Shown: positions 6,800 to 15,481 of the stretch, piece after piece
Layout: every line of letters begins with the position of its first letter
How positions within the stretch are numbered: the first letter of the stretch is position 1
Notes under the pieces: generated by a model
Database searches by the model: none
Told to the model about the DNA's origin: nothing
The model's input: only the letters and a program-made list of their open reading frames with translations
Position numbers and translations under genes: made by a program
NCBI RefSeq assembly: GCF_050717535.1
Contig: NZ_JBOITM010000069.1
Span: 1 to 64,000, forward strand
Length of the DNA stretch: 64,000 nucleotides
Source of the DNA: Clostridium_AD sp050717535
Lineage (GTDB): Bacteria > Bacillota > Clostridia > Clostridiales > Clostridiaceae
Direction: 5' to 3'

Positions 6800-7638
6800 T
6801 TACTTCATTTTCATAACCTTTTCCAAGAACGGAAGTGTTAATTTGATTGAGGAATCTATTCCATCATCATTTACTACTGTTTCATTTAGAAAGTCTCGAT
6901 TACGTAAATACTTATTGACTAAATCTTCATTCACTGTTGCATAAATCATGGTTGTTTCAATTGATGAGTGGCCCAAAAAATTCTTTATTACTGGTAATGG
7001 AACTCCTGATTCTAACATATGAACAGCGATGGAATGACGAAAGCTATGTGGTGAATAGTGTCTTTCAAGAAAAAGAAATGGCCACTCAATCCTTGCTTTT
7101 GAAACATACTTTTTAACAATACTTTCAACACATGAGATTGTCATATGTTCATGTGTTTGGCTTGAGAATACATGATGGCTTCGTTGCATTTCAGTATCTA
7201 GTTTATTACGTTTTAGGTGATTTTTAAGAAGCTTAGCACATTTATCCGGTATTGTAATTGTGCGTGCTTTATGCCCCTTTCCGATTAAACGTAAAGATGT
7301 TTTGCTGTCAAAACGGATATCATTTACCGTTAGATCGCATAATTCCTGACCTCTTGCCTCACTTGCATACAGTACACTTAGCAGCACTCTATCACGTTTT
7401 TCAATGTCTGTTATTGTATCCGGCATCCTTAGTAAAATCGAAACTTCTTCAAGTTTGAAATAAGAGGGATATTTCTTAGGCTTTTTCTTCTGAGGAATGT
7501 TTGATACTATCGTATTAAATGTAAGTGCAGACGAAAAATTCTTGTTTAGAGCATATTTTGAAAATGATGATATAGCGGCAAGGCGTTGATTTATTGTTAT
7601 ATAGGAAACAGCTTGCGGAAACCGCTGTGGATAACATT
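6800..7638 (-). pseudogene. Tyrosine recombinase, 5'-truncated
   Basis: The catalytic domain is complete: Arg in SEARGQELCDL, Lys in IGKGHKART, HSFRH (His-x-x-Arg), LGHSS and the nucleophile in TMIYATV. The frame stays open upstream of the first ATG (7426) to a TAG at 7639-7641, encoding ITINQRLAAISSFSKYAL and QKKKPKKYPSYFKLEE, which are core-binding and linker parts of the same protein. There is no start codon in that segment and the first half of the N-terminal domain is missing. The style matches integrases that travel in recombinase trios or beside IS91-like transposases. An internal start at 7426 would give only the catalytic domain. Confidence 0.75.
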
Positions 7639-7689
7639 CTAGCTAAAAAATATATGGAAAAAATTAAATGAATATGAGATGATTAGAAC

Positions 7690-8189
7690 ATGAAAAAAAA
7701 TAAAATTACTATAAAACAAATATTTGAAGATAATTATCAAGAATTTTGGAAATTAAATAAAAAAAAATATCCTAAAAAGATGAGAGAACACATTAATTGA
7801 TTAGTAAAAGACCAGACAAAAAAGTGGAATACCTGAAAATGTTTAAAAATTATCCTAATGGATTCTACATAAATGTCAAATCGAGAATGAAAAGTGCAAG
7901 AGGTGCAGCAAGATATATAGGAAGGTACTTAGGGAGAGCAGCAATAGCAGAATATAGGATAATTAGTTATGATGGCAAAAGTATGGGTATATATATGATA
8001 TGGGAACGTATTAAAAGTATTTTTAAAATTAAAAGTAAAATTAATGAAGAAGAGATACCATTTGACATGGGTAAACCTGATTAGGTGATACTTTTTAAAT
8101 GTAAATAGTGTGGGTATGAAGAGGAAGTACTTGAATTTGTTGCGTTTGAATGTTATACGCCTGATGAATTTGACAAAGCAATACATTAA
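7690..8189 (+). pseudogene. Degenerate IS91-family transposase
   Basis: Three pieces of one protein lie in order. The first, from ATG 7690, gives an N-terminal start (ITIKQIFEDNYQEFWKLN ... MREHIN, then stop). The second, 7797-8084, includes FYINVKSRMKSARGAARYIG and RAAIAEYRIISYDGKS, the C-terminal part of the Y2-type transposase domain. The third, 8085-8189, carries a CGYEEE zinc-knuckle-like tail with an internal stop. The zinc-finger region and the catalytic tyrosines between the first and second pieces are deleted. IS91-type elements move by rolling-circle transposition; this one is dead. Confidence 0.65.
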
Positions 8190-8300
8190 CTAAGAAAAAA
8201 TCTAACAAAAAAGCATACAATTCTTTTGATTTCCAACTTTAAAGTTAACCCGTCCTATTTTGTTTTAACCTCCATTAAAGTAAAAGCGGACAAAACAAAG

Positions 8301-8344
8301 AAAAGAACATTTAGGAAACTTTTTCCTAAGTGCTCTTTTCTTTT
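8301..8344 (-). terminator. Terminator of tRNA-Leu(CAA)
   Basis: A long stem, AAAAGAACATTTAGGAAA (8301-8318) with TTTCCTAAGTGCTCTTTT (8322-8339), lies eight bases beyond the tRNA 3' end in the direction of its transcription. Confidence 0.7.
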
Positions 8345-8351
8345 AAAAAAT

Positions 8352-8438
8352 TGGTGCCGAAGGCGGGAATCGAACCCGCACGGTTGTTACACCTCTGGAT
8401 TTTGAGTCCAGCGCGTCTGCCAGTTCCACCACTTCGGC
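8352..8438 (-). tRNA. tRNA-Leu(CAA)
   Basis: This 87-nt gene has a 7-bp acceptor stem GCCGAAG/CTTCGGC, an encoded CCA end (8352-8354), a TTCGATT T-loop, a long class II variable arm, and anticodon loop CTCAAAA giving anticodon CAA (reads UUG). Its 3' end faces the accessory region, the usual side for integrase target sites. Confidence 0.95.
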
Positions 8439-8589
8439 ATACCTGACAAAAATTATTTTAACATATATTTATAATTAATGCAATAGATATATTATATTTT
8501 TATTTAAAAAATTTGTACTTAACATCTTAAGTTACTCATAGTACTAATCCTCTATGCAATAATGCTAATTTTTATTTTTATATAAACAG

Positions 8590-8619
8590 TTGAAAATATC
8601 CATGGAGATATAGTATTAT
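8590..8619 (+). promoter_or_regulatory. Candidate sigma-A promoter of glsA
   Basis: TTGAAA (8590-8595) is separated by 18 bases from TATTAT (8614-8619). The glsA start lies about 70 bases downstream. Confidence 0.5.
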
Positions 8620-8689
8620 ATGAGATGTAAACGTAAATACTATTTTAAAAAAGTGAATATTAGTGTATTTAAATAGTTAGGGGGACATC

Positions 8690-9607
8690 ATGAAGAGAAT
8701 ATTAGATACTATTATTGAAAAAAATAGACATTTTACAAAGGAAGGTGCGGTTGCATCTTATATACCAGAACTTTTTAAAGCAGATGGAGAAGCTCTAGGC
8801 ATTTGCGTAACTACTCTTGATGGAGAAGAATTTTTCGCAGGGGATTATGAGACGAAATTTACTATACAAAGCATATCAAAGGTTATCACACTTATGCTTG
8901 CCATAATTGATAATGGGGTAGATTATGTGTTCAGTAAAATAGGGATGGAGCCCACAGAAGCGGGCTTTAATTCTATAATAAATCTAGAGAAAAATATTGA
9001 CCAAAGACCTATAAATCCAATGATAAATGCTGGAGCAATTGCAATAGTTTCATTAATTACAGGTGATACTGCAGAGGAAAAGTTTAATAGAATCTTAAAG
9101 TTTACTAGAAAAATAACAGGTAATCCTGATATCAATATTAATGAAGGGGTTTATGCCTCTGAAAAAGCTACGGGGGATAGAAATAGATCACTCGCCTATT
9201 TCATGAAGAGCACGGGTGTTATTGAGGGTGATGTGGAAGATGTTTTAGACGTATACTTTAAGCAGTGTTCAATGGAGGTTAATTGTAGGGATATAGCAAG
9301 AATTGGAGCTATGCTTGCTAATTCTGGTGTGATAATTTTTAGAAATGAAAGGGTTTTATCTAGAGAAGCCACCAGAATAATTAAAACAATAATGGTGACA
9401 TGCGGCATGTATGATGGCTCGGGTGATTTTGCAGTACATATAGGAATACCAGCTAAAAGTGGTGTAGGTGGAGGTATAATGGCGGCAGTACCTAGAAGAA
9501 TGGGTGTTGGAGTAATTGGACCTTCTTTAGATGTAAAAGGTAATAGTATTGGTGGTATAAAGGTGTTAGAAGAATTATCTAGGGAATTAGATCTAAGTAT
9601 ATTTTAA
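8690..9607 (+). CDS. glsA: Glutaminase A
   Basis: The protein has 305 residues, the usual length for the beta-lactamase-like glutaminase family, which hydrolyses L-glutamine to glutamate and ammonia. The catalytic Ser-x-x-Lys lies in IQSISKVITL (about residues 61-64). Other conserved parts are NPMINAGAIA, the YFMKSTGVIEG segment, GMYDGSGDFA and the C-terminal PAKSGVGGGI. The gene stands alone between tRNA-Leu and polA, with GGGGGAC upstream of the ATG and a terminator about 35 bases after the stop. It could contribute to acid resistance or nitrogen supply; nothing here decides which. Confidence 0.95.
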   Translation: MKRILDTIIEKNRHFTKEGAVASYIPELFKADGEALGICVTTLDGEEFFAGDYETKFTIQSISKVITLMLAIIDNGVDYVFSKIGMEPTEAGFNSIINLEKNIDQRPINPMINAGAIAIVSLITGDTAEEKFNRILKFTRKITGNPDININEGVYASEKATGDRNRSLAYFMKSTGVIEGDVEDVLDVYFKQCSMEVNCRDIARIGAMLANSGVIIFRNERVLSREATRIIKTIMVTCGMYDGSGDFAVHIGIPAKSGVGGGIMAAVPRRMGVGVIGPSLDVKGNSIGGIKVLEELSRELDLSIF

Positions 9608-9641
9608 AAACAAATTAAGTTAGTTATTTTTATAAATTTAT

Positions 9642-9678
9642 AAGGTCTAGATAATTTTCTGGATCTTTTCTTTTTTTT
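9642..9678 (+). terminator. Terminator of glsA
   Basis: AAGGTCTAGA (9642-9651) pairs with TCTGGATCTT (9658-9667), with two wobble pairs, followed by a long T-run. The rest of the 306-base gap to polA (9679-9913) shows no gene; it ends in an AAAGAGGGA ribosome binding site. Confidence 0.75.
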
Positions 9679-9913
9679 ATGATTTATAAAACTAAAGAGA
9701 GGTTTGTTAGTTTTTGGGGTATATTATTGTTATAATACATTATAAAATGTTATAATTATATAAATGCTTAAATACTATAATAAATGTAAGTTAAAGCACA
9801 ACTAGAAATGGAGAATTTAAATTGCAAATTTTTTTGAGAGCATGAGTTTTATTGAGGAGTTCTCAACGTTTAATATATAAAATTATAAACAAAGTAGAAA
9901 GAGGGAATTTACA

Positions 9914-12529
9914 ATGGCGAAAGAAAGGTTATTGATTTTAGATGGTCATAGTCTGATGTACAGAGCTTTTTATGCATTACCAGCTCTAACAAATTCAGAT
10001 GGAATATACACTAATGCAGTTTATGGGTTTACAAGTATGCTATTAAAGATGAAAGAGGAGTTTAAGCCAGATTATATTGTTACAACCTTTGATAGGAAAA
10101 CACCTACTTTTCGTCATGAAGAATATAGTGATTATAAGGCCGGTAGAAAGAAAATGCCTGATGAGCTTATTGGCCAGTTTTCTATAGTTAGAGAACTTTT
10201 AGACAAGATGGCTATAGATATTTTTGAACTAGACGGATTTGAAGCAGATGATTTAATAGGAACACTATCTGTTATTGGAGAAAAAGAGGGACTAGAAGTT
10301 TTTATAGTAACAGGTGATAGAGATGCACTTCAGCTTGCTACAGATAATGTTAAAGTTGTAATAAACAAAAAGGGAATGTCAGAAAAAGAAATATATGATA
10401 GAAATCGTATAATAGAAGATTTTGGAGTAACCCCTACTGAGTTTATCGATGTAAAGGGCTTAATGGGTGATGCCTCGGATAATATACCAGGCGTTCCAGG
10501 AGTTGGTGAAAAGACTGCTTATAAGCTTATTAAAGAATATAAGAGCATAGAAAATGTTCTTATGAATATTGATAAAATTAGTGGCAAAAAACTTGTGGAA
10601 AATTTAACAACATACAGTGAACAGGCTATTTTTAGTAAAAAATTAGCTACTATTATTACGGCTGTGCCTATGGAAATAGATCTAGACTCAATTAAATCAA
10701 AAGAGAATTATGATATTCGGGCTGTTAAAGATTTATTTTATAAATTACAATTTAAATCTCTAATAAGTAAAATCCCAGATGATGAGGATTCCGTTGAAGA
10801 GTTATTTTCTGCTGATTTTACAGTAATAGATAAGCTGCCTGCACTTAAAGAGCTTATGCTAAAAATTAAAGATACAGTTTATATAATTTTTGATATTGCA
10901 AATACCAACGTATTTTCTAAAATAAGTGTTGAAAACATATATTTGAGTTATAAGGAAAAGAACTATTGTATTAAGGCCAATGACTTATTTAATGAAGATG
11001 AGGAAAAAACTATAAGTTATTTGAAACCTATGCTTGAGAATAATGATGTTAAGAAAATAAGCCATTCTGTAAAAAATGTGTACACAGCTCTTAATAAAAA
11101 GGGGATTGAGCTGCGAGCAGTAAAATTTGATACGGAGCTTGCTGCTTATTTGATTAGTTCAGCTCAAAAGGAATATAGCTTGGAAACTCTTATTGAGTCG
11201 TATCTTAGAATTAGTATTTCAGGTGAAGGCGATGAAAAAGAGATTAATAAAGTAGCATTACTAAAAAAACTTTATGAGATATTAGAAAAGAAAATTATAG
11301 AGTATAAAATGGAGCAACTTTTATATGAGGTGGAGCAACCATTAACAAAAGCAATTTCTTATATGGAGGCAGAAGGATTTACAATAGACAAGGATAGACT
11401 CACGGAACTAGGTAAAAAGTTCGCAATAGATATAGATGAAATGGAAACTACTATTTATGAATTAGCTGGAGAAAAATTCAATATAAAATCTCCAAAGCAA
11501 TTAGGCAAGATATTGTTTGAAAAATTAGACTTACCTGTTATAAAGAAAACTAAAACAGGATATTCAACTAATGCGGAGGTTCTAGAGGCACTAGTGGATA
11601 AACATCCTATTATTGCAGAAGTTACACGTTATAGAGGGCTAACAAAGATTTTTTCTACTTACATTGAAGGACTACAAGCAGTTATTGATACAGATTGTAG
11701 AATACATTCAAACTTCACTCAGACGGTTACAACAACGGGAAGATTATCAAGTACAGAACCTAATTTACAAAATATTCCTATAAAAAATGAAATGGGAAGA
11801 GCCATAAGAAAGGTATTTATACCACACAATGACCAGTGTGTTATTTTATCTGCGGACTATTCACAGATAGAGCTCAGAGTGCTGGCTCATATATCTGGTG
11901 ATGAAAACTTAATTCAAGCTTTTATTGACCATAGTGATATTCATACAAAAACTGCTTCAGAGGTATTTAATGTACCTATAGAAGAAGTTACAAAACTTAT
12001 GAGAAGTAATGCTAAAGCTGTAAATTTCGGAATAGTATATGGTATTGGGGAATTTAGCTTAGCAAAGGATATAAATGTTTCTAGAAAAGAAGCTAAAATT
12101 TATATAGAAACATATTTTGATAGATATCCAAAAGTTAGAAAGTACATGGAAGATATAGTGGTTGAAGCAGAAAAAGATAATTGTGTTACTACTATTTTTA
12201 ATAGAAGGAGAGCTATTCCAGAAATAAATGCTTCAAATAAAATTGTGCAGTCCTTTGGTAGACGGCTTGCTATGAATACACCTATACAAGGAAGTGCAGC
12301 AGATATTATTAAACTGGCTATGGTAAACGTATTTGATAAATTAAAGGAAGCTGGGCTAAAGAGTACTTTAATACTTCAAGTACACGATGAATTAATATTA
12401 AATGTATATAAGGATGAGGCTAAGCAGGTGGAGGCTTTGGTTAAAGATCAGATGGAAAATGTTATTAAGCTTCTAGTTCCTCTAGAAGTAGAAATAAGCA
12501 TTGGCGAAACTTGGTATGAGGCTAAGTAA
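9914..12529 (+). CDS. polA: DNA polymerase I
   Basis: The protein has 871 residues. The N-terminal 5'-3' exonuclease (about 1-290) shows DGHSLMYRAFYALP, GFEADDLIGTL, VTGDRDALQL and the helix-hairpin-helix GVPGVGEKTAYKLI. The middle 3'-5' exonuclease-like domain (about 310-480) has lost its metal ligands: exo I reads FDIANTN instead of FDxE, and exo II lacks its Asp. Proofreading is therefore expected to be absent, as in Taq and Bacillus enzymes. The polymerase domain has motif A DYSQIELRVLAH (near 648), motif B RSNAKAVNFGIVYG and motif C LQVHDE (near 824). It leads a polA-coaE-transglycosylase unit. Confidence 0.97.
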   Translation: MAKERLLILDGHSLMYRAFYALPALTNSDGIYTNAVYGFTSMLLKMKEEFKPDYIVTTFDRKTPTFRHEEYSDYKAGRKKMPDELIGQFSIVRELLDKMAIDIFELDGFEADDLIGTLSVIGEKEGLEVFIVTGDRDALQLATDNVKVVINKKGMSEKEIYDRNRIIEDFGVTPTEFIDVKGLMGDASDNIPGVPGVGEKTAYKLIKEYKSIENVLMNIDKISGKKLVENLTTYSEQAIFSKKLATIITAVPMEIDLDSIKSKENYDIRAVKDLFYKLQFKSLISKIPDDEDSVEELFSADFTVIDKLPALKELMLKIKDTVYIIFDIANTNVFSKISVENIYLSYKEKNYCIKANDLFNEDEEKTISYLKPMLENNDVKKISHSVKNVYTALNKKGIELRAVKFDTELAAYLISSAQKEYSLETLIESYLRISISGEGDEKEINKVALLKKLYEILEKKIIEYKMEQLLYEVEQPLTKAISYMEAEGFTIDKDRLTELGKKFAIDIDEMETTIYELAGEKFNIKSPKQLGKILFEKLDLPVIKKTKTGYSTNAEVLEALVDKHPIIAEVTRYRGLTKIFSTYIEGLQAVIDTDCRIHSNFTQTVTTTGRLSSTEPNLQNIPIKNEMGRAIRKVFIPHNDQCVILSADYSQIELRVLAHISGDENLIQAFIDHSDIHTKTASEVFNVPIEEVTKLMRSNAKAVNFGIVYGIGEFSLAKDINVSRKEAKIYIETYFDRYPKVRKYMEDIVVEAEKDNCVTTIFNRRRAIPEINASNKIVQSFGRRLAMNTPIQGSAADIIKLAMVNVFDKLKEAGLKSTLILQVHDELILNVYKDEAKQVEALVKDQMENVIKLLVPLEVEISIGETWYEAK

Positions 12530-12608
12530 GTTAGAGCTTAGTCTGGAAGATTGAGAGAAACCCATAACTCTCAACTCTTAGCTATAAAAAATGGGGGGGG
12601 AGAAGAAG

Positions 12609-13217
12609 ATGCTAAAGGTAGGTATAACAGGGGGTATCGGCAGTGGCAAGAGCACTGTAACTAATATGTTAAGAGATAAGCACTATCCCATTATTGATGC
12701 GGATATTGTAGCAAGGCAGGTTTTTGTAATAAATCCTGAAGTGATATATCAAATTAAGGGCGAATTCGGGTGTGAGTTTTTTGATGAAGAGGGGGAACTT
12801 AAGAGAAAAGAATTTGGTAACTATATATTTAAAAGTGATACTCGGAGAAAAAAACTTGAAGGTATAATTATGCCTTTTATAATAAGAGAAATATTTCAAA
12901 GAATAAAAGCTTATGAAGAAGATAATTGTAAATTATGCTTTTTGGATGCGCCTACTTTAGTAGAGAACAATTTACATACAAGTATGGATATAACCATATT
13001 AGTATGGGTAAATGGTGATGCTCAAATACATAGGACTATGCTTCGTGATTCTATAGAAATAGACGAAGTACTGGATAGGATAAGAGCCCAAATGCCATTG
13101 GATGAAAAGAAGAAGTTCGCAGACTTTATTATTGATAATGGAGGAAGCGTTGAAAACACGAGGGCACAACTAGATTTAGTTATTACGGAGTTAGAAAGGT
13201 TGAATGTGAAAATATGA
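12609..13217 (+). CDS. coaE: Dephospho-CoA kinase
   Basis: The protein has 202 residues and catalyses the last step of coenzyme A synthesis, phosphorylating the 3'-hydroxyl of dephospho-CoA. The P-loop GGIGSGKST lies at residues 7-15 and is followed by DADIVARQV, the substrate-binding Asp region, and by LDAPTLVEN. I place the start at ATG 12609, since residues encoded from 12591 would lie in the G-rich ribosome binding site (GGGGGGGAGAAG). A short GAGAG/CTCTC stem separates it from polA. Its stop overlaps the next start (ATGA). Confidence 0.93.
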   Translation: MLKVGITGGIGSGKSTVTNMLRDKHYPIIDADIVARQVFVINPEVIYQIKGEFGCEFFDEEGELKRKEFGNYIFKSDTRRKKLEGIIMPFIIREIFQRIKAYEEDNCKLCFLDAPTLVENNLHTSMDITILVWVNGDAQIHRTMLRDSIEIDEVLDRIRAQMPLDEKKKFADFIIDNGGSVENTRAQLDLVITELERLNVKI

Positions 13218-13792
13218 AGTTTAAAACACTTATAAAAATGCTGTGCTTAATTCTTTTGTTTATTATAATGGTCAACATTAAAGGTATTTTTAAACATTTT
13301 TATCCAATAAAATATGAAGCAAATATAGTCAAGTACTCCCAAAGGTATGAGGTGGATCCATGTTTGATTGCAGCTGTAATTAAAGCGGAAAGTAATTTTG
13401 ATGGAAATGCTGTGTCCAATAGAGGGGCCTATGGGCTTATGCAGATAATGCCTGATACAGGACTTTGGATTGCGAGTAATATGGAGTTAAAAGGCTATAA
13501 GGTAGAGAAATTGTATGATAACGAAATTAATATTGCTATGGGATGTTGGTATATTAATAATTTAAATACTGAATTTGATGGGAATATAGACTTGGTACTT
13601 GCAGCTTATAATGGTGGTAGGGGAAATGTTCAAAAGTGGCTTAAAGATAAGCAGTATTCTGATGATGGGAAAAAAATAAATAATATTCCTTTTGAAGAAA
13701 CAGATAAATATGTAAAGAAAGTAAAGACAAATTATAATATTTATCTAAAATTATATGGTAATAGATTTAAGACAACTGGAGAAAAGAATTAA
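13214..13792 (+). CDS. Membrane-anchored lytic transglycosylase
   Basis: This 192-residue enzyme starts with a single N-terminal membrane segment (MLCLILLFIIMVNIKGIF) that anchors or exports it. The SLT goose-lysozyme-like domain follows. The catalytic Glu lies in AVIKAESNFD (near residue 58), and the family motifs GAYGLMQIMPDT and LAAYNGGRGNVQKWL are present. It cleaves peptidoglycan glycan strands to anhydro-muropeptides. The ATGA overlap with coaE implies translational coupling; the polA-coaE-slt order is common in clostridia. Confidence 0.9.
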   Translation: MKFKTLIKMLCLILLFIIMVNIKGIFKHFYPIKYEANIVKYSQRYEVDPCLIAAVIKAESNFDGNAVSNRGAYGLMQIMPDTGLWIASNMELKGYKVEKLYDNEINIAMGCWYINNLNTEFDGNIDLVLAAYNGGRGNVQKWLKDKQYSDDGKKINNIPFEETDKYVKKVKTNYNIYLKLYGNRFKTTGEKN

Positions 13793-13854
13793 TATACCTG
13801 GTAGTTACTTTTCTTCAGTTTCTTTAGATAATTAATTAAAAACAGATAAAAATA

Positions 13855-13884
13855 TTGACAATATATACTATACTAATATATAAT
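13855..13884 (+). promoter_or_regulatory. Consensus sigma-A promoter of tRNA-Leu
   Basis: TTGACA (13855-13860) is followed after 18 bases by TATAAT (13879-13884), both perfect hexamers. The transcript would start near 13891. Confidence 0.85.
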
Positions 13885-13885
13885 G

Positions 13886-13930
13886 AATCTTGTAGTCATC
13901 AGTTGTGTAAATATTTATGGCTATAAGATT
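13886..13930 (+). other. 14-bp hairpin at the 5' end of the tRNA-Leu transcript
   Basis: AATCTTGTAGTCAT (13886-13899) pairs with ATGGCTATAAGATT (13917-13930) over all 14 positions, two of them G-U, with a 17-base loop. It starts at the predicted transcription start and ends 26 bases before the mature tRNA. It may protect the precursor or mark an RNase site; as DNA it is also an imperfect palindrome that could be an operator. Confidence 0.55.
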
Positions 13931-13956
13931 TTATCCTTGTACTAAAAATAATTTTT

Positions 13957-14038
13957 GCGAGAGTGGCGGAATGGCAGACGCGCATGTTTAAGGGACATGT
14001 GGGAGACCGTACGGGTTCAAGTCCCGTCTTTCGCACCA
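13957..14038 (+). tRNA. tRNA-Leu(AAG)
   Basis: This 82-nt gene with encoded CCA has a GCGAGAG/CTTTCGC acceptor stem, a TTCAAGT T-loop, a class II variable arm, and a CATGT/ACATG anticodon stem around TTAAGGG, giving anticodon AAG (reads CUU, and more codons if A34 is deaminated to inosine). Confidence 0.93.
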
Positions 14039-14051
14039 AGAAAAACTAGTG

Positions 14052-14084
14052 GCATCAATACTTTTAGGGTATTGGTGCTTTTTT
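14052..14084 (+). terminator. Terminator of tRNA-Leu(AAG)
   Basis: GCATCAATAC (14052-14061) pairs with GTATTGGTGC (14069-14078), followed by a T6 run. It is 13 bases beyond the tRNA. Confidence 0.85.
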
Positions 14085-14100
14085 ATTTGAAAAAAATTTT

Positions 14101-14125
14101 AAAGGAACTCATTTTGAGTTCCTTT
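14101..14125. terminator. Second, symmetric hairpin
   Basis: A perfect 11-bp stem, AAAGGAACTCA (14101-14111) with TGAGTTCCTTT (14115-14125), is flanked by T-rich sequence on the left and A-rich on the right. It would terminate leftward transcription and back up the tRNA terminator. Confidence 0.6.
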
Positions 14126-14248
14126 AAAAAACATTAAATATCAACACTATTCTTTAACACAGCCAATATAAAACACAGATAATAATTAGAGATAAATGAA
14201 TTTTAAAAAGAAATGTGGAAAAACTAACATCTGAAAGAGGTGTTATTT

Positions 14249-14368
14249 ATGAAAAACAAAAAGAAAAATTCTAATGAAAAACAACAAAAAACTGAAAACA
14301 AAGAACGAAATCCAGTTACTATGAACGGTGATAGTAACATGAGTAGCCCTGTAAAAGGCCTTAAGTAG
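14249..14368 (+). CDS. Small hydrophilic protein, 39 residues
   Basis: The ATG follows GAAAGAGGTG with good spacing, and the gene ends with a strong terminator 47 bases later, so it is a real transcription unit. The product begins MKNKKKNSNEKQQKTENKER and ends with a Met/Asn/Ser-rich tail (NMSSPVKGLK). It is very basic with no hydrophobic core and is probably unstructured. Small, highly charged proteins of this type occur in spores, but I recognise no family and assign no function. Confidence 0.6.
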   Translation: MKNKKKNSNEKQQKTENKERNPVTMNGDSNMSSPVKGLK

Positions 14369-14414
14369 AAATCCCTGTAGCTACTCTAAAGGAATACTGC
14401 TTTACACCCAAAGT

Positions 14415-14453
14415 AATAAAGAAGATGTAACTTCATCTTCTTTATTTTATTAT
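14415..14453 (+). terminator. Terminator of the 39-residue gene
   Basis: AATAAAGAAGATG (14415-14427) pairs with CATCTTCTTTATT (14434-14446), 13 bp perfect, followed by TTATTATTA. Confidence 0.85.
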
Positions 14454-14484
14454 TACGTAAACTTCATTTGGAAAAGCCTTAGCA

Positions 14485-14582
14485 ATTCTTAACTAATTTT
14501 ATAAAAGGTACGTAAAGAAAAGTGCATGTTTGAGCGCCAGCGAGTTTGCACTTTTTAGTAGCTTTTATAAAATTAGTTTAGA
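14485..14582. repeat. 98-bp inverted-repeat element
   Basis: The 22-base outer arms at 14485-14506 and 14561-14582 are complementary except at one position. Inside lies a second pair, AAAGTGCA (14518-14525) with TGCACTTT (14546-14553), around a loop containing GAGCGCCAGCGAG. No gene is present. It folds as one long interrupted hairpin and looks like a small non-autonomous mobile element or REP-type repeat rather than a terminator, because neither arm ends in a T-run. Confidence 0.7.
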
Positions 14583-14709
14583 ATTACTTAGCGAAGTGAA
14601 TTGCATTTGTAGTAATATATACTTTCTTTTATTTTTTAAATGCTAGTATCAAAACACTGTCTCTAGCATAAATTAGTAATGTATTAGTAATATGGCGATA
14701 GGGAGGAAA

Positions 14710-15243
14710 ATGATGAATCTAGAGGACAGAAACATTGAGGATATAGACATGCAGGAAGAATATGAAATGATCCCATTCGAACCTATGATGTATGGATATG
14801 AGCAAATGAATATGAACCCAAATATGGGTATGAATTCTAATATGGGAATGAACCCAAATATGGAGATGAACCAAGGCATGGGAATGTGCCCATGTATGGG
14901 ACTTAATCCATGGATGGGAATGAGTCAATTTAACGAAGGTTTGCCTACAAATGGGTTTAATCCTATGGGTATGATGTATGGTGATGCAACAATGAATGAT
15001 CTAGAGGATGAAGATTCAAGACAATTAGATAAGTACCAAGATAAGGATTCTTATAAAGGTGGATATAACAATCCAAATAAGTTCAATCCAAAATATAATG
15101 ATGTTGATTCCATTGTAAGGAGGATTGAAAGGTATAATCCTGCAATATTTAGGCTTTTAACTAGGTGTGGCATGTCTTATGTAGAAGCAAGGGAAATAGT
15201 TAGAAGAATTGTAAGATTGACACTTATGTATAGTGAGGAATAA
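14710..15243 (+). CDS. Met/Asn/Gly-rich protein with basic helical C-terminus
   Basis: The protein has 177 residues starting at ATG 14710 or 14713, just after AGGGAGGAAA. Residues 30-95 are built of degenerate short repeats (MNPNMGMN, MGMNPNMEMN, MGMCPCMGLN), strikingly rich in methionine. The last 50 residues are ordered and basic (VRRIERYNPAIFRLL, YVEAREIVRRIVRL). I do not recognise the family. The Met/Asn/Gly repeats and the gene's single-gene unit would suit a spore coat or exosporium protein, or a metal-binding surface protein, but neither is shown by the sequence. Confidence 0.65.
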   Translation: MMNLEDRNIEDIDMQEEYEMIPFEPMMYGYEQMNMNPNMGMNSNMGMNPNMEMNQGMGMCPCMGLNPWMGMSQFNEGLPTNGFNPMGMMYGDATMNDLEDEDSRQLDKYQDKDSYKGGYNNPNKFNPKYNDVDSIVRRIERYNPAIFRLLTRCGMSYVEAREIVRRIVRLTLMYSEE

Positions 15244-15301
15244 AAAATAGTCAGCATTTAACATAGGTCTTATTGTGTGAATCATAAAATCTTTCAATTA
15301 T

Positions 15302-15340
15302 AATATAACCCTATAAAAAATATAGGGTTATATTAATTTA
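15302..15340 (+). terminator. Terminator after Met-rich gene
   Basis: A 14-bp stem, AATATAACCCTATA (15302-15315) with TATAGGGTTATATT (15321-15334), is followed by a T-rich stretch. Confidence 0.75.
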
Positions 15341-15481
15341 TAATCAATTTTAAGTATATAGCATAAATTTATAGAAATATATACTTTTTTATAGAAGGAA
15401 ATTCAAGAGTAACGTAGAATTTAATCATTGAAAAGGAATTTTAAAAGTAACAAAGAATTTAATTATTCAAGAGGTGTAAAT

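Noticed and set aside
13955..14137. 60-codon frame across the tRNA-Leu(AAG) gene
   Set aside because: It is read through a tRNA and its terminator; the tRNA fold explains the sequence.
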